From Candidatus Accumulibacter contiguus (lineage in GTDB: Bacteria; Pseudomonadota; Gammaproteobacteria; Burkholderiales; Rhodocyclaceae): 64,000 bases of DNA. Shown here piece by piece: positions 46,941-58,111 of this stretch (the stretch's first letter is position 1; the number at the start of each line of letters is the position of its first letter). The notes under the pieces are model-generated. The model had not been told where the DNA came from. It did no database searches and was given only the letters and a program-made list of their open reading frames with translations. The translations under genes were made by a program, and so were the position numbers. Where the stretch lies: NCBI RefSeq assembly GCF_012940005.1, contig NZ_SPMX01000003.1, positions 1-64,000 of the forward strand. Reading direction: 5' to 3'.

Positions 46941-48326
46941 ATGAGCCAATCGGATTCTTCCCTCTATACATGGGCCGGCCGTTTCTCCGAGCCGATGTCC
47001 GACCTTGTCAAGCGCTACACGGCATCGGTGGATTTCGACTGGCGAATGTGGCGTCAGGACATTCGTGCCTCGCTGGCACACGCCACGATGCTGGCCCGAC
47101 AGAACATCATCAGCACCAACGATCTGGCCGATATCGAGCGCGGTATGGCGCAGGTGGTGAGTGAAATCGAGACCGGCAACTTCGTCTGGTCACTTGACCT
47201 CGAAGACCTGCACCTGAACATCGAGAAGCGCCTGACCGCTCTCGTCGGCGACGCCGGCAAGCGCCTGCATACCGGCCGCTCACGCAACGATCAGGTCGCC
47301 ACCGACATTCGTCTGTATCTGCGTGACTCCATCGACGACATCGTCATCCTGCTCGGCAAATTCCAGGACAGGCTGCTCGATCTTGCTGAAAAGGAAGCGG
47401 CCACGGCGCTGCCCGGCTTCACCCACCTGCAGGTCGCGCAGCCGATTACCTTCGGCCATCACCTGCTGGCCTATTTTGAAATGGTGCGACGTGACGCCGA
47501 GCGCTTTGCCGACTGTCGCCGACGCACCAACCGTTTGCCCCTCGGTGCGGCCGCCCTGGCCGGTACCACCTATCCGATCGATCGTCAGTTCGTCGCAGAT
47601 TTGTTGGGTTTTGACGGGGTTTGCGAAAACTCGCTCGATGCCGTTTCCGACCGCGACTTTGCGATCGAATTCTGTGCCGCCTGCGCATTGCTGATGATGC
47701 ACATCTCGCGCCTGTCCGAAGAACTGGTCCTGTGGATGAATCCTCGTTTCGGCTTCATCAGGCTCGCTGATCGATTCTGTACCGGCAGCTCGATCATGCC
47801 CCAGAAGCGGAATCCCGACGTACCCGAGTTGGCGCGCGGCAAGACCGGCCGCATCTACGGTCATCTGACGGCCTTGCTGACGCTGATGAAAGGCCAGCCT
47901 CTGGCCTACAACAAGGACAACCAGGAAGACAAGGAGCCGCTGTTCGACACCATCGACACGGTCAACGATACCCTGCGCATCTTTGTCGAACTGATTCCCG
48001 GTATCACCACCAACCCGGAAAACATGCGTGATGCCTTGCGCCAGGGATTTGCCACCGCCACCGACCTGGCCGACTACCTGACCCGCAAGGGCCTGCCTTT
48101 CCGCGATGCCCACGAGGCCGTCGGCCTGGCCGTTCGCCGCGCCGAAGAACTCGGTGTCGACCTGGCGCAGCTTTCACTCGGAGAACTGCAGCGCTTCTCA
48201 ACGCGGATTAGCGACGATGTGTTTGCGGTACTGAGCATCGATGGGTCGCTGGCGGCGCGCCGCCACGTTGGCGGCACGGCACCGGAACAGGTTCTGGCGG
48301 CGATCGCGCGCGCGCGTCGCGGCTAG
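46941..48326 (+). CDS. argH: Argininosuccinate lyase
   Basis: ArgH splits argininosuccinate into arginine and fumarate, the last step of arginine synthesis. The 461-residue protein has [33 protein letters not shown], the catalytic region [13 protein letters not shown] and the fumarase/lyase signature [16 protein letters not shown]. Length is canonical. The intergenic space to the divergent kinase gene holds a seven-base inverted repeat TCACTCG/CGAGTGA (46879-46916) of unknown meaning. A Ser/Thr kinase gene follows 18 bases downstream. Confidence 0.97.
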   Translation: MSQSDSSLYTWAGRFSEPMSDLVKRYTASVDFDWRMWRQDIRASLAHATMLARQNIISTNDLADIERGMAQVVSEIETGNFVWSLDLEDLHLNIEKRLTALVGDAGKRLHTGRSRNDQVATDIRLYLRDSIDDIVILLGKFQDRLLDLAEKEAATALPGFTHLQVAQPITFGHHLLAYFEMVRRDAERFADCRRRTNRLPLGAAALAGTTYPIDRQFVADLLGFDGVCENSLDAVSDRDFAIEFCAACALLMMHISRLSEELVLWMNPRFGFIRLADRFCTGSSIMPQKRNPDVPELARGKTGRIYGHLTALLTLMKGQPLAYNKDNQEDKEPLFDTIDTVNDTLRIFVELIPGITTNPENMRDALRQGFATATDLADYLTRKGLPFRDAHEAVGLAVRRAEELGVDLAQLSLGELQRFSTRISDDVFAVLSIDGSLAARRHVGGTAPEQVLAAIARARRG

Positions 48327-48344
48327 GCACCCCACCTTGCTGGC

Positions 48345-49631
48345 ATGGAGAAGATCGGCAAATACACACTTGTCCGGGAAATCGGCCATGGCGCAACGTC
48401 TACCGTCTACCTCGGGAACGACCCTTTCAGCCAGCGCGAGGTCGCGGTCAAGGTCGCCTTTCCGGACATTCTGAGAGATCCCAAACGGGGCAGGCTATAC
48501 ACACATATCTTTCTCAATGAGGCCGCACTGGTCGGCAAGCTGTCGCACCCGCACATCGTCCAGACTTATGACGCGGTGGTCGACGATCACCTCTGTTATA
48601 TCGTCATGGAATATGTAGCGGGCGGCACGCTGGAGACAGCCTGTGCAGCCGGTCGGCTGCTGTCATTCGAGCGCATCGTCGAGATCATTTTCAAATGCAC
48701 GCGAGCGCTCGATTTTGCATTCCGGGCCGGCGTCATTCATCGTGACATCAAGCCAGCCAATATCCTCGTCGAGGGTTCAGACCCGAACGTGGGCGAGATC
48801 AAGATCTCCGATTTCGGCGCCGCGATCATTGGCTCGCCCGATCGCACCCTGATTCTCGGCATGGGGTCGCCAGCCTACATGTCACCGCAACAAGTGAAAG
48901 ATCACACACTCGATCACCAGACCGACATCTATTCTCTCGGCGTTGTCATGTACCAGTTACTGACCGGACAACTTCCATTTCAGGCCCGCAACAGTTATGA
49001 CCTGATCTACCAGATCATCCACTCGGAGCCGCGCCGGCCTTCGGCGCTACGCCCGGATATTCCGTTGTCGTTGGACAACATCGTCGCGCGCGCGATGAGC
49101 AAGAAACTCGAGAACCGTTACGCTAACTGGGCAGAGTTCGCACGCGATCTGGCGCAGACTTGCCGCGGCCGAAGCCTGGACGTTCCCGCTGAGCAGATGG
49201 CGGATGTCGAAAAATTCGACACCCTGCGTGCGTTCGCCTTCTTCGCGGATTTCTCTGATGTCGAGCTTTGGGAAGTGCTGCGTTTTTCTCAATGGATCCG
49301 CGTTTCTCCTGGTGAGGTGATCATTCAGGACGGCAACGTCGGCGATTGTTTCTATTTCCTCGCCGAAGGTGAACTGAAGGTCCTCAAGAACGGCATGATC
49401 CTTGATCTGCTGACCACCGGAGAGTGTTTCGGAGAGATGGCGGTGATCGGCAAAGCGAACTCGACACGTGGCGCGGATATTGTCGCTCTGACCGATGGCA
49501 AGCTGGTGAGGATTACCGAAAGCGCTTTACAGGACGCTTCCGCTGCCTGTCGAATGCATTTCTACCAATCTTTTCTGGCTGTCCTCAGCGCGCGCCTGAC
49601 ATCGTCGAACGTCCGTCTGGTGTCCTTCTGA
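48345..49631 (+). CDS. Ser/Thr protein kinase fused to a cyclic-nucleotide-binding domain
   Basis: The 428-residue protein begins with a Hanks-type kinase domain (about 7-275): glycine loop GHGATS (14-19), Lys36 in VAVK, HRD at 132-134 (IHRDIKPAN) and DFG at 156-158. A cNMP-binding/CRP-like domain (about 300-415) follows (VSPGEVIIQDGNVGDCFYFL; GECFGEMAVIG). There is no transmembrane helix, so it is cytosolic. Kinase and regulatory domain on one chain recall PKA or PKG logic, but whether it binds cAMP, c-di-GMP or nothing is unknown. The canonical Arg of a cAMP pocket appears in NSTRGADI. It may be co-transcribed with argH. Confidence 0.88.
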   Translation: MEKIGKYTLVREIGHGATSTVYLGNDPFSQREVAVKVAFPDILRDPKRGRLYTHIFLNEAALVGKLSHPHIVQTYDAVVDDHLCYIVMEYVAGGTLETACAAGRLLSFERIVEIIFKCTRALDFAFRAGVIHRDIKPANILVEGSDPNVGEIKISDFGAAIIGSPDRTLILGMGSPAYMSPQQVKDHTLDHQTDIYSLGVVMYQLLTGQLPFQARNSYDLIYQIIHSEPRRPSALRPDIPLSLDNIVARAMSKKLENRYANWAEFARDLAQTCRGRSLDVPAEQMADVEKFDTLRAFAFFADFSDVELWEVLRFSQWIRVSPGEVIIQDGNVGDCFYFLAEGELKVLKNGMILDLLTTGECFGEMAVIGKANSTRGADIVALTDGKLVRITESALQDASAACRMHFYQSFLAVLSARLTSSNVRLVSF

Positions 49632-49663
49632 GGCATCCCCAAGATGCGCCAGCCAGCGGACCA

Positions 49664-50197
49664 CTAGTGACCGCAAAATGGAGCCACACCGTTGACGCCC
49701 ATCAGGGCCTGCCTTTGGTAGCTCGTGCGAACGATGCCGGTAGTGCCATCGAATAGCACATCGAAGCGTGCAAGCTGGTTCCACGCGTCGCAAAACTGCC
49801 ACTCCCAGACCAGTTCGTCGCGCGCCTTGAAGTAGTTGGTCCACTGCGGCACGGGTGGACCGATCAGACGCAGCACCGACTCCTGGTCGCTCTTCCCCGG
49901 CTCGATGCGAGCGAAATGCTCCATGTCGAGTACCGCCTCAATCTGCCGCAGCCGCCCATCGGGATCGATGAAGACCATGAATGTCTGAGCACCTGCCGGC
50001 CCACGCGGATACGCCAGTTGCTCGCTGCCGTCAGCGTTCTTCCAGCGGAGTGCCGGCGCGCCCATCGTCGCCATCACTTCCGGCAAGGTCGCCACACCTG
50101 GCTGCAGACTCCAGCCGCTGTAGCCGGCGCAAGCCGATAGCAGGGATACACTGACCACGGCCCACAGGTATTGCCAGCTCGAGCGTTCAGTATCCAT
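49664..50197 (-). CDS. Lipoprotein with SmpA/BamE-like fold
   Basis: The 177-residue protein has a lipoprotein signal (WAVVSVSLLSAC), with the lipobox Cys followed by Ala-Gly. The mature part has two repeats of a BamE/SmpA-like pattern: LPEVMATMGAPALRWKNADG and SDQESVLRLIGPPVPQWTNY with a following WEWQFCD. It is probably an outer-membrane lipoprotein of unassigned function. It follows grxD by 19 bases on the same strand. Longer in-frame starts run through grxD and are rejected. Confidence 0.82.
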   Translation of the reverse strand: MDTERSSWQYLWAVVSVSLLSACAGYSGWSLQPGVATLPEVMATMGAPALRWKNADGSEQLAYPRGPAGAQTFMVFIDPDGRLRQIEAVLDMEHFARIEPGKSDQESVLRLIGPPVPQWTNYFKARDELVWEWQFCDAWNQLARFDVLFDGTTGIVRTSYQRQALMGVNGVAPFCGH

Positions 50198-50216
50198 CTC
50201 GCGCTTCGACCATCCG

Positions 50217-50540
50217 TCAGAGCGGATCGGCGAGCCCTTCGAACAGTTTCTGCAACTCACCCTCTTCATACATCTCGCGCATGATGTCGCAGCCGCCGAT
50301 AAACTCGCCGCGCACGTAAAGCTGCGGAATCGTTGGCCAGTTGGCATATTCCTTGATACCGTTGCGAATCTCCGCATTCTCCAGCACATCCACGCTGAGG
50401 AAGCCGGAAACACCACAGGCTTTCAGAATCTGCACGGTGACCGCTGAAAAACCACATTGCGGAAATTGTGGCGTCCCCTTCATGTAGAGGACCACCGGAT
50501 TATTCGTGACCTGCTCCTTGATCAGTTGCTGCACATCCAT
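50217..50540 (-). CDS. grxD: Monothiol glutaredoxin (Grx4 type)
   Basis: Monothiol glutaredoxins with a CGFS active site bind and transfer [2Fe-2S] clusters with glutathione. The 107-residue protein has CGFS at residues 29-32 (PQFPQCGFSAVTVQIL), the WPTIPQLYVRGEFIGGCDI cis-proline segment and a normal length. Two further ATG codons directly upstream are possible starts. It lies 71 bases after prmC, as in many betaproteobacteria. Confidence 0.96.
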   Translation of the reverse strand: MDVQQLIKEQVTNNPVVLYMKGTPQFPQCGFSAVTVQILKACGVSGFLSVDVLENAEIRNGIKEYANWPTIPQLYVRGEFIGGCDIMREMYEEGELQKLFEGLADPL

Positions 50541-50611
50541 CATCAAACCTCGTCATTACTATAGTTGATAGAAACAATCGGGATTAGTGTACCGCTTGAC
50601 ACCACCCATCG

Positions 50612-51451
50612 TCAACGCAGACAAGCACCGCTGACTCGTTCGACCTGCGACAGATCCAGCCAGGAAGCCACGTCGGACAAGCCTGCACTCCACAACAGAT
50701 TACGCACATCGGCTGACTGATTGTAACCGTGTTCGATCAGCAGCCAGCCATCCGGCAGCAGATGTCTGGCTGCACCGCCGATGATTGCGCGAATACAGGC
50801 CAGACCGTCGCCGCCAGCGACCCCATCGCTTAGCGCCATCTGCGGCTCGAAGGGCAGACCGTTCTGCTGCAGATGCGGATCTGCATACGCAACATAAGGT
50901 GGGTTGGCAACAATCAGGTCGAAACGCGCCTCGCCGAGCGGTGCGTACCAGTCACCAGCAAAAAAGCTCACCTCCGCCGCATGCCGTGCGGCGTTGCGGC
51001 CGGCCACTTCGAGCGCCGCCAAAGACAAGTCGACCGCGCTGACAGTGGCTGCCGGGTACAGGCACTTGAGGGTCACCGCCAGTACCCCGCAACCCGTACC
51101 GAGATCAACAATCCTCGGTGCGGGTAATGACTGCAGTCGTTGGATTGCCAGTTCGACCAGCAGTTCCGTTTCGGGACGTGGAATCAGCACTGCCGGGCTG
51201 ACCTGAAACTCGAGCGTGTAAAATTCTGCCGAGTTCACCAGATACGCCAGCGGCTCTCCGCCAGAACGACGCTTGACGAGTGCCGCGAGTCGAGCCACCT
51301 GATCGGTCGACAAGGCTCGGGTCGGTCGTACCAGCAGGTCGACATGCGTACAATCGGCAACATACTCGACGAGCAAACGCGCATCCAGTCGATCAATGCT
51401 CTGGCTGGCCACACGCCAGGCCTCGCCGATGCTCGTCACCAGCCGCAGCAT
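50612..51451 (-). CDS. prmC: Release-factor glutamine methyltransferase PrmC
   Basis: PrmC methylates the glutamine of the GGQ motif of RF1 and RF2, which raises termination efficiency. The 279-residue protein has an N-terminal helical domain, the SAM-binding motif DLGTGCGVLA (116-125) and the substrate-recognition motif NPPY (183-186). It lies 63 bases after prfA, whose product is its substrate. Confidence 0.96.
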   Translation of the reverse strand: MLRLVTSIGEAWRVASQSIDRLDARLLVEYVADCTHVDLLVRPTRALSTDQVARLAALVKRRSGGEPLAYLVNSAEFYTLEFQVSPAVLIPRPETELLVELAIQRLQSLPAPRIVDLGTGCGVLAVTLKCLYPAATVSAVDLSLAALEVAGRNAARHAAEVSFFAGDWYAPLGEARFDLIVANPPYVAYADPHLQQNGLPFEPQMALSDGVAGGDGLACIRAIIGGAARHLLPDGWLLIEHGYNQSADVRNLLWSAGLSDVASWLDLSQVERVSGACLR

Positions 51452-51514
51452 TCAGCGCAGGCCCATTGGCCCTGGCCACTGCCCAAGACACGCATCAGGG
51501 TCTGAGCGATCGCT

Positions 51515-52597
51515 TCATGCGCTCTCGGCGAGCATCGCCAGCTGATCAGCCTGATACTCTGCGGTCAGCGCAGCGATCAGCTCATCGAGATCGCCGTCCA
51601 TGACCGCCTCCAGCTTGTACAGCGTCAGGTTGATGCGGTGATCAGTCACTCGCCCCTGCGGGAAATTATAGGTTCGAATTCGCTCCGAGCGATCACCACT
51701 GCCAATCAGATTCCTGCGCGCCGACGCGATGTTCGCATGTTGCTCACGTTCCTGCATGTCCCGGATACGCGCCACCAGCACGGACAGCGCCTGCGCCTTG
51801 TTCTTGTGCTGCGACCGATCATCCTGACATTCGACGACGATGCCCGTCGGCAGATGAGTGATGCGTACGGCCGAATCGGTCTTGTTGATGTGCTGCCCGC
51901 CCGCCCCTGAGGCCCGATAGGTATCGATGCGAATCTCGGTGGGATTGATCTGTACCTCCTCCAGTGCATCGGCTTCGGGCATCACCGCCACCGTACAGGC
52001 GGATGTGTGGATACGGCCTTGCGTCTCGGTATCCGGAACACGCTGCACGCGATGAGCACCCGACTCGAACTTGAGTCTGGAGTAGACGCCATTCCCGATA
52101 ATGCGCGCAATGACTTCCCGGTACCCGCCGAGGTCCGAAATACTTGCGGAAACGACATCCACTTGCCAGCCCCGGCGCTCGGCATAGCGCGTGTACATGC
52201 GGAACAGATTGCCTGCAAACAGTGCTGATTCGTCACCGCCCGTGCCGGCGCGAATTTCAAGAAAGACATTGCGATCGTCCTTGGCATCCTTCGGCAGCAA
52301 TAGTTTTTGCAGTTCTGCCTCGATCTCCGGCAGGCGTTCCCTGGCACCTGCCACTTCAGCTTCAGCCAATTCCCGCATCTCCGGATCAGCCAGCATATCG
52401 AGCCCCGCAGACAGATCAGACTGGAGCTGCCGCCAGGCCTGAAACAGGGAAACCACCGGGCCCAGTTCGGCATGCTCGCGCGACAGTTTGCGGTACTCGT
52501 CCATGTCGCGTGTCGCCTCGCCACTGGCCAGCATGCGGTCGATCTCGTCGAGACGACCGGTCAGATGCTCAAGTTTGTCGCAAATACTCTGGTTCAT
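51515..52597 (-). CDS. prfA: Peptide chain release factor 1
   Basis: RF1 recognises UAA and UAG and triggers peptide release. The 360-residue protein has the codon-recognition domain and the catalytic loop [18 protein letters not shown] with the GGQ glutamine methylated by Prm[22 protein letters not shown] and [18 protein letters not shown] are also diagnostic. The ATG at 52597 fits the family; the longer reading overlaps hemA. It lies 58 bases after hemA. Confidence 0.97.
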   Translation of the reverse strand: MNQSICDKLEHLTGRLDEIDRMLASGEATRDMDEYRKLSREHAELGPVVSLFQAWRQLQSDLSAGLDMLADPEMRELAEAEVAGARERLPEIEAELQKLLLPKDAKDDRNVFLEIRAGTGGDESALFAGNLFRMYTRYAERRGWQVDVVSASISDLGGYREVIARIIGNGVYSRLKFESGAHRVQRVPDTETQGRIHTSACTVAVMPEADALEEVQINPTEIRIDTYRASGAGGQHINKTDSAVRITHLPTGIVVECQDDRSQHKNKAQALSVLVARIRDMQEREQHANIASARRNLIGSGDRSERIRTYNFPQGRVTDHRINLTLYKLEAVMDGDLDELIAALTAEYQADQLAMLAESA

Positions 52598-52655
52598 TAG
52601 CGTGAAAGTCGCGTCAGCGACTGACAAATCCTGATGAGTTGGCACATGCGCACCG

Positions 52656-53918
52656 TTATTCGCCGAGGTGGGATTCCACATGCAGGTGGAAAAGCTGTGC
52701 CGCCAGGGATGGCAAGTCATCCCGGCCTCCGCTGGCCTGACTCAGCGCCTGTGTTGGTGCATGCAGGAACTTGTTGGTCAAACGGAGTGAAAACTGCTCG
52801 AGCACACGCGCCGGGTCGTCCCCTCTGGCCAACAACTTGAGTGCATGTTCCATCTCGTGCCGACGCGATCGTTCAGCCGCATCGCGCAGCGCGCGAATGA
52901 CCGGCACTGTACCACGCGTTGCCAGCCAGCGCAGGAATCCATCGACACGCTCGGCAATGATTGCTTCCGCGTCAACGACTGCTGCCTGACGCGACTCGAG
53001 CCCCGAAGCGACCAATTGAGCGAGATCATCAACCGTATACAGGAAGACATCGTCCATATCGCCCACCTCGATCTCGATATCACGCGGGACAGCGAGATCG
53101 ACCATGAACATCGGGCGGTGACGGCGCATCTTGATGGCACGCTCGACCATGCCCAGACCAATGATCGGCAGCGGACTGGCCGTACAGGAGACGATGATAT
53201 CGAACTGCGACAATCGCTCGCCAAGCTCTTCGAGGCGGATCGCCGTTCCGCCAAAACGATCCGCAAGCGCCCGTCCACGCTCAACCGTTCGGTTGGCAAC
53301 AAGCACCTGTTTCGGCCGTTGTTCCGCGAAATGCCTGGCGCACAGTTCGATCATCTCGCCGGCGCCAATCAACAGGAGCCGCTGATCTGCGATCCGCTCG
53401 AAGATGCGCTCGGCCAGGCGCACCGCGGCGGCGGCCATGGAAACGACGTTGACCCCGATCGCCGTCGTCGAACGTACCTCCTTGGCGACGGCAAACGAAT
53501 GCTGGAACAGCTTGTGCAAGGTGGTACCGAGGGTGCCGGCTTCCTCCGCCACACGTACTGCTTCCTTCATCTGGCCGAGAATCTGAGGCTCACCAAGAAC
53601 CATCGAATCGAGTCCGCTGGCCACCCGGAAAGCATGGCGAACGGCATCACGTTCGGGATAGGTGTAGAGGTATGGCTCAATCTCGTGGTGTGCAAGACAA
53701 TGATAGTCGGCAAACCACTGGCTTGCCGCCTCAGGCACATCGGTAGCGAAGTACACTTCAGTGCGATTACAGGTGGAGAGAATCGCCGCCTCTTGAACCG
53801 ATTTGCAGCGCGTCAGGTCGGTCAGCGCCTGGTGCACCCTTTCCGCATGAAAGGCCACCTGCTCACGTACCGACAGAGGTGCTGTGTGGTGGTTGATACC
53901 AAGCGTAAACAGCGGCAT
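52656..53918 (-). CDS. hemA: Glutamyl-tRNA reductase
   Basis: HemA reduces glutamyl-tRNA to glutamate-1-semialdehyde, the committed step of tetrapyrrole synthesis by the C5 route. The 420-residue protein has the nucleophile Cys50 in [11 protein letters not shown], the NADPH-binding segment [19 protein letters not shown] and the C-terminal dimerisation helices. hemC and hemD lie 8 kb away. hemA-prfA-prmC-grxD-lipoprotein probably form an operon. A TATAAT (53962-53967, minus strand) lies 44 bases upstream but without a good -35 box. Confidence 0.97.
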   Translation of the reverse strand: MPLFTLGINHHTAPLSVREQVAFHAERVHQALTDLTRCKSVQEAAILSTCNRTEVYFATDVPEAASQWFADYHCLAHHEIEPYLYTYPERDAVRHAFRVASGLDSMVLGEPQILGQMKEAVRVAEEAGTLGTTLHKLFQHSFAVAKEVRSTTAIGVNVVSMAAAAVRLAERIFERIADQRLLLIGAGEMIELCARHFAEQRPKQVLVANRTVERGRALADRFGGTAIRLEELGERLSQFDIIVSCTASPLPIIGLGMVERAIKMRRHRPMFMVDLAVPRDIEIEVGDMDDVFLYTVDDLAQLVASGLESRQAAVVDAEAIIAERVDGFLRWLATRGTVPVIRALRDAAERSRRHEMEHALKLLARGDDPARVLEQFSLRLTNKFLHAPTQALSQASGGRDDLPSLAAQLFHLHVESHLGE

Positions 53919-54004
53919 TCTTGGAGGTCGGTAGGCAAGGCAAATGGCAGGAAAGACAAGGATTATATCATTGACACCACATACCCCCGCGCGAGCCTGC
54001 GCAT

Positions 54005-56890
54005 TCAGAGCACATCCGGCCCCGGCTTGCCGATGAAATACCCTTGCGCGTAGTCCACACCAAAACTGCGCAACATGTTCAAGGCGCGTTCGTCTTCAAC
54101 GAACTCGGCGACGGTCTTCTTGCCGAATCCTCTTGCCACCTCGGTCAGTGCCCGTACAAAGACCTGGTCGTCCGGACTGTCAACCAGCGTGCGCACAAAC
54201 GATCCGTCGATCTTGACATAATCAACAGGCAATTGCTTGATATAATTGAAAGAAGAAAAACCTACGCCAAAATCGTCGAGCGAAAACGAACAACCGAGTT
54301 CGCGCACAGCTTCCATGAACGCGCGGGCAGCAGAAAAATCCGACACGGCAGCCGTTTCGGTAATTTCAAAGACGACATGGCTGGGCAGCAGCGGGTTGCG
54401 GGAAAGCTCGTCGCGGATGAAGGACAATAGTCTGACATCGTTGATGCTGACGCCCGACAGGTTGATCGAGAACTTGTAGTATCTCCCGACGGCAAACAAG
54501 GCCAACATCTTGCCAAACACCTGATGGATCACGTAGCGATCGATCTCGCGTATCAAACCGCTGTTTTCGGCGACTTCCATGAACGCACCAGGTGGAATCA
54601 GCGACCGGTCGGCGTCCCGCATGCGCACCAGCGCCTCGTAGTGACTGACTTGCCGCGCACGGATATCCTGAATCGGCTGGTAATGGACGACAAATCCCCC
54701 ATCCACCAGAGACCGGTTGATCATCTCTTTCCAGTGCAGACGCTCTTGTATCTTCTCCTGCTCACCTTCACCCTCGGAGTAGAGATGCCAGCCTCCCCCG
54801 CCCTTGGCCTTGGCCTGATACATGGCGATGTCGGCATTGGCAAGCAGTTCCTTGACGTCCATCTTGGCCTCGGAAAAAACCACGATCCCGATGCTGGCGG
54901 AAACCCGATGGTTCGCTCCCAGTTCGGGAAACTTGATTTCGGCAAGGCGTTTGTTGATTTTCTCGGCCACCTGGATGGCGCCGTCGTGGTCGCACTCATG
55001 CAGCAGGAGCCCCAGTTCGTCACCGCCCAGCCTCCCCAGCAGATCGCTGGCACGTGCCAGGTTACCGACCTGGTCGGCGACGATGCGTAACAGGGCGTCT
55101 CCCGCCTGATGGCCGCTCACGTCATTGACGTATCTGAACTCGTCCAGGTCGAGATACAGCAAGGCCCCATCATGCCCCGAACGTCGCGCGCTGATCAGGG
55201 TTCGATCGAGCTCGTTCTGAAAATGCTGCCGATTGACCAGGCCTGTCAGGGGGTCGTGTTCTGCCAGATAAGTGACATGCGACTCGGCGCGCTTGCGTTC
55301 GGTGTGGTCTACCCCGACCGACAGGATCATCATCGCATCGCCAGCATGGCCGGACAGGCGGGAATGGCTCCAGGTGATTTCGTACGACTGGCCGCTCATG
55401 CCCAGCAGAATCGACTCCATCTGCACGTGCCGACGATGCCCAGCGGCGATTTCGAGGAAAGCCTGCTGAACAGTCGATACCGACGATGATCCGGCCTGGC
55501 CGAGCAACTCGAAAAAACGCTTGCCGAGGAGTTCTTCCTCCCCCCAGTCGAACAACATGCGCCCGTATCGATTGAGCGTGCGGATTCGACCGTCGGCGGA
55601 CTGCGTCAGGATGATGACCTGCGCGGTATCTAAGAGGCTCTTGTTGAAATCGCGCTCGACCGATATCCGCTGCAACATTCTCTGGGTCGCTGCAGAATGC
55701 GCAGCCACCTCCTTCTCCAGCGTCTCCAGGCGATACGACAGGGCGATCGCAGCCTCATCCAGGCTATCGATTTCATCATCGAGCAAACGCCGTGCGCGTG
55801 GCGCAATACGTGCACGCGCTTCGGCAAAGGCCCGGCGGCCGAGCAGGGGTATCGCCAGCACGGCCCGGGTCATGCGTTGCAGGGGTGCGTGTACCAGCAG
55901 CGCCAGCAACAGCAGCGACAGCAGCGAGGCCAGCAACTCGCCCTGCAAGCGGCTCAAGACCGATTGGCGAATGTCGGCCAGGGCATCGGTCAGATCGTCG
56001 ATGACCACCATCATCGCCGGCAACTGCTCGCCCCTGGGAGCATCCAGAGCCAGAAACGACAGTTCGAACTGCTTGTCGTCGTAAGGCAGCGAGAGGTAGG
56101 CATGGCCACGTGTGTGAAGGATCGGGGGAATCGACCTGAGTTGATGCAGCAACTCCCGATATTTTCCCTTGCTGCTCAACTCGATCACCCGCAAGCCCAC
56201 CTGTGGCAGGAAGGCCTCGTCTACCGCAAGCCCGGCCGCAGGCGAGGTCGGGATGAGAACCCCGAGATCAGCACCACCAGACACACTTGGAAAGGAGTTA
56301 ACCACCTCAGCCGGCGAACTGCCCAGGACCACCGCCCCGGCCACCCGACCAGCCGACAGAATCGGTGCCGCCGCAAACTCGGTACACACCTGCCGGCAGC
56401 GCGTCCAGTGCATGGCTTGCTCACTCTTGATAACGGCGCGCACCTCTGCATCGTGATCCGGATCGGCCAGCACATTGCTGGGCCAGGTAGCCAGTGGCAA
56501 ACCGGTCTTCGCATAGACCTGCAGCGAGTCGATACCCAGGCCGAGTTGCAGGGCCGCCCAGTAACTGTCGAGGTGATTTCGCAGCAGTTCATTCCCGGAC
56601 GGCGTCTGGAACCGGCTCACGCCGACAGAATCGAGAGCAGCCAGCACACCCGCGAGCCCCTGCAGGCGCTGCCCGAAGTCATCGCGCAAAGCGAAGGCCT
56701 GCAGAACGAGACGCTTGCGGGTCTCTGCACGCTGCGTTTCGAAGCGCGTCGTCAGATCGTGAAAATGTAGCCAGGACAAGGCCCCGTTGACCGACAGCAT
56801 CACCGCACCCAGGGTCAGCAGGACCTTCCACCTGAGGCTAAGGAATCTCGAACCGCTGCGCGCTTTCGACGCAGATGGACTATCCGACAT
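54005..56890 (-). CDS. Membrane sensor protein with PAS, GGDEF and EAL domains
   Basis: This 961-residue protein makes or breaks c-di-GMP. It has TM1 (about 22-42), a large periplasmic sensor (about 43-320), TM2 ([18 protein letters not shown]), a PAS domain with [18 protein letters not shown]-type core (about 425-540) and GGDEF (about 545-705). The EAL domain is C-terminal (about 725-955). The diguanylate cyclase motif is GGDEL, still compatible with activity. The phosphodiesterase domain keeps YEALVRMR, the NLSGVSI-type strand and [13 protein letters not shown]. It starts ten bases after the porin gene, last in the PstS-like/porin operon, so its sensor may report on the same ligand. That link is inference. 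Confidence 0.9.
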   Translation of the reverse strand: MSDSPSASKARSGSRFLSLRWKVLLTLGAVMLSVNGALSWLHFHDLTTRFETQRAETRKRLVLQAFALRDDFGQRLQGLAGVLAALDSVGVSRFQTPSGNELLRNHLDSYWAALQLGLGIDSLQVYAKTGLPLATWPSNVLADPDHDAEVRAVIKSEQAMHWTRCRQVCTEFAAAPILSAGRVAGAVVLGSSPAEVVNSFPSVSGGADLGVLIPTSPAAGLAVDEAFLPQVGLRVIELSSKGKYRELLHQLRSIPPILHTRGHAYLSLPYDDKQFELSFLALDAPRGEQLPAMMVVIDDLTDALADIRQSVLSRLQGELLASLLSLLLLALLVHAPLQRMTRAVLAIPLLGRRAFAEARARIAPRARRLLDDEIDSLDEAAIALSYRLETLEKEVAAHSAATQRMLQRISVERDFNKSLLDTAQVIILTQSADGRIRTLNRYGRMLFDWGEEELLGKRFFELLGQAGSSSVSTVQQAFLEIAAGHRRHVQMESILLGMSGQSYEITWSHSRLSGHAGDAMMILSVGVDHTERKRAESHVTYLAEHDPLTGLVNRQHFQNELDRTLISARRSGHDGALLYLDLDEFRYVNDVSGHQAGDALLRIVADQVGNLARASDLLGRLGGDELGLLLHECDHDGAIQVAEKINKRLAEIKFPELGANHRVSASIGIVVFSEAKMDVKELLANADIAMYQAKAKGGGGWHLYSEGEGEQEKIQERLHWKEMINRSLVDGGFVVHYQPIQDIRARQVSHYEALVRMRDADRSLIPPGAFMEVAENSGLIREIDRYVIHQVFGKMLALFAVGRYYKFSINLSGVSINDVRLLSFIRDELSRNPLLPSHVVFEITETAAVSDFSAARAFMEAVRELGCSFSLDDFGVGFSSFNYIKQLPVDYVKIDGSFVRTLVDSPDDQVFVRALTEVARGFGKKTVAEFVEDERALNMLRSFGVDYAQGYFIGKPGPDVL

Positions 56891-56899
56891 TGGCGGCGA

Positions 56900-58111
56900 T
56901 TAAAAGCGGAAGGAAGCTTGCAGCATGAAGTTGTCCCAGTAGCGACGCAAAGCCTGCACGCTCGGGTTGTCCTGCACCGCCAGAAAACCCGTACCGTCAA
57001 CCCGATGCACTTCGGCGCGCAACATGAACTGTGGGGTGACGTCGAAACGAAGCCCAGCCGTCCAGTCCTTGGCAAAGCGGGTAAAACCCGGCATGCCGGT
57101 GGCGGCAGCAAATCCCTTGCCGTCACGATCCTGGTTGTCGGCGTAATAGGCGTCGTAACGCAGCAAGGCCTCCCAGCGTGGTGCCAAGCGGTAGCTGCCT
57201 TGCAGATAATAGCTGCGTCCATCGGCAGTGCCATTGTAAAAAAACCGACCAAAGTCCGAAACCGAAGTTCGGCGGAAAGCGTATTCGCTGGTCAGGCTCC
57301 AGTTCTCGGCGTTGAACTGGGCAGACAGAATCAGTGGCGTCAGCTTGAATCTCCCGGCCAGCAGTCGGTCGCCAAAGCCCGGCTTGTAGCGCAGGTCGAG
57401 ACGAGTGGCGGTCAAGCCCAGACGATACATCCCGCCAGAGCCCTCGTAGAAGACCTGGAAATCCGGCGCGAGACTGGAATCGAGACTGCCGGGCCGTTGC
57501 AAGCCGACCAGAGCCACTTTGGCAGCATCCGTATCGGTCTGCGGCTGGCCGTAAGCGAAACTGGCGAACAGACTTCCGGCATCGCCATAGCGCTCTGCGT
57601 AGATCTCGCCCCCGTCGGCTGACACAGTCAGATTACGTGTTCTTTCGAAATAGATCGATTGGGGCAGAATGATGCTGGGGCGTGTGAACGGCACGTCGCG
57701 GGTCTTGTTGTACAAACCATAAGCGGTTTTGATCCGTCCCAGGCGAATCCCGGCGCGTCCATCTTCTCTCGACAGCGGCGTCCAGTCGATCAGCCCATAA
57801 TCGAGCCGCACGCCACCATCATCGGTGCCTCCCGCCCGATGTGAGAGCAGTTCGGCTGCCAGTTGCACATCGGAAGTCAGGCGCCATGACGCATTCGCAC
57901 CCACTTCTGTGAAATCCCGGCTTACCCGGTCGTCGCTGCGCCCGAAAAAATTGTTGTCGGTGGTGTTCACCAGTGTCAAGGACGCAAAACCGTGCAACTG
58001 GAAATCACCGCCCAGCAGGTCCAGTGCACGCACCGCTGCGGTCCACAGCAAGCACACGCCAATCAGCGCGACGCAAGACGCGGCCCTAGCGAATCTTGAG
58101 AACACGCACAT
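56900..58111 (-). CDS. Outer-membrane porin-like beta-barrel protein
   Basis: The 403-residue protein has a signal peptide (SCVALIGVCLLWTAAVRA), many amphipathic strands and a C-terminal Phe (NFMLQASFRF), typical of BamA-inserted barrels. The N-terminal mature sequence LDLLGGDFQLHGFASLTLV resembles porins of the phosphate- or anion-selective type, but I cannot name its substrate. The ATG at 58111 overlaps the PstS-like gene by 26 bases; another ATG at 58144 is possible. It is followed by the GGDEF/EAL gene after nine bases. Confidence 0.8.
   Translation of the reverse strand: MCVFSRFARAASCVALIGVCLLWTAAVRALDLLGGDFQLHGFASLTLVNTTDNNFFGRSDDRVSRDFTEVGANASWRLTSDVQLAAELLSHRAGGTDDGGVRLDYGLIDWTPLSREDGRAGIRLGRIKTAYGLYNKTRDVPFTRPSIILPQSIYFERTRNLTVSADGGEIYAERYGDAGSLFASFAYGQPQTDTDAAKVALVGLQRPGSLDSSLAPDFQVFYEGSGGMYRLGLTATRLDLRYKPGFGDRLLAGRFKLTPLILSAQFNAENWSLTSEYAFRRTSVSDFGRFFYNGTADGRSYYLQGSYRLAPRWEALLRYDAYYADNQDRDGKGFAAATGMPGFTRFAKDWTAGLRFDVTPQFMLRAEVHRVDGTGFLAVQDNPSVQALRRYWDNFMLQASFRF

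Noticed and set aside
53971-53976. A perfect TTGACA on the plus strand near 53971.
   Set aside because: No -10 box follows at a usable distance and no plus-strand gene lies downstream.
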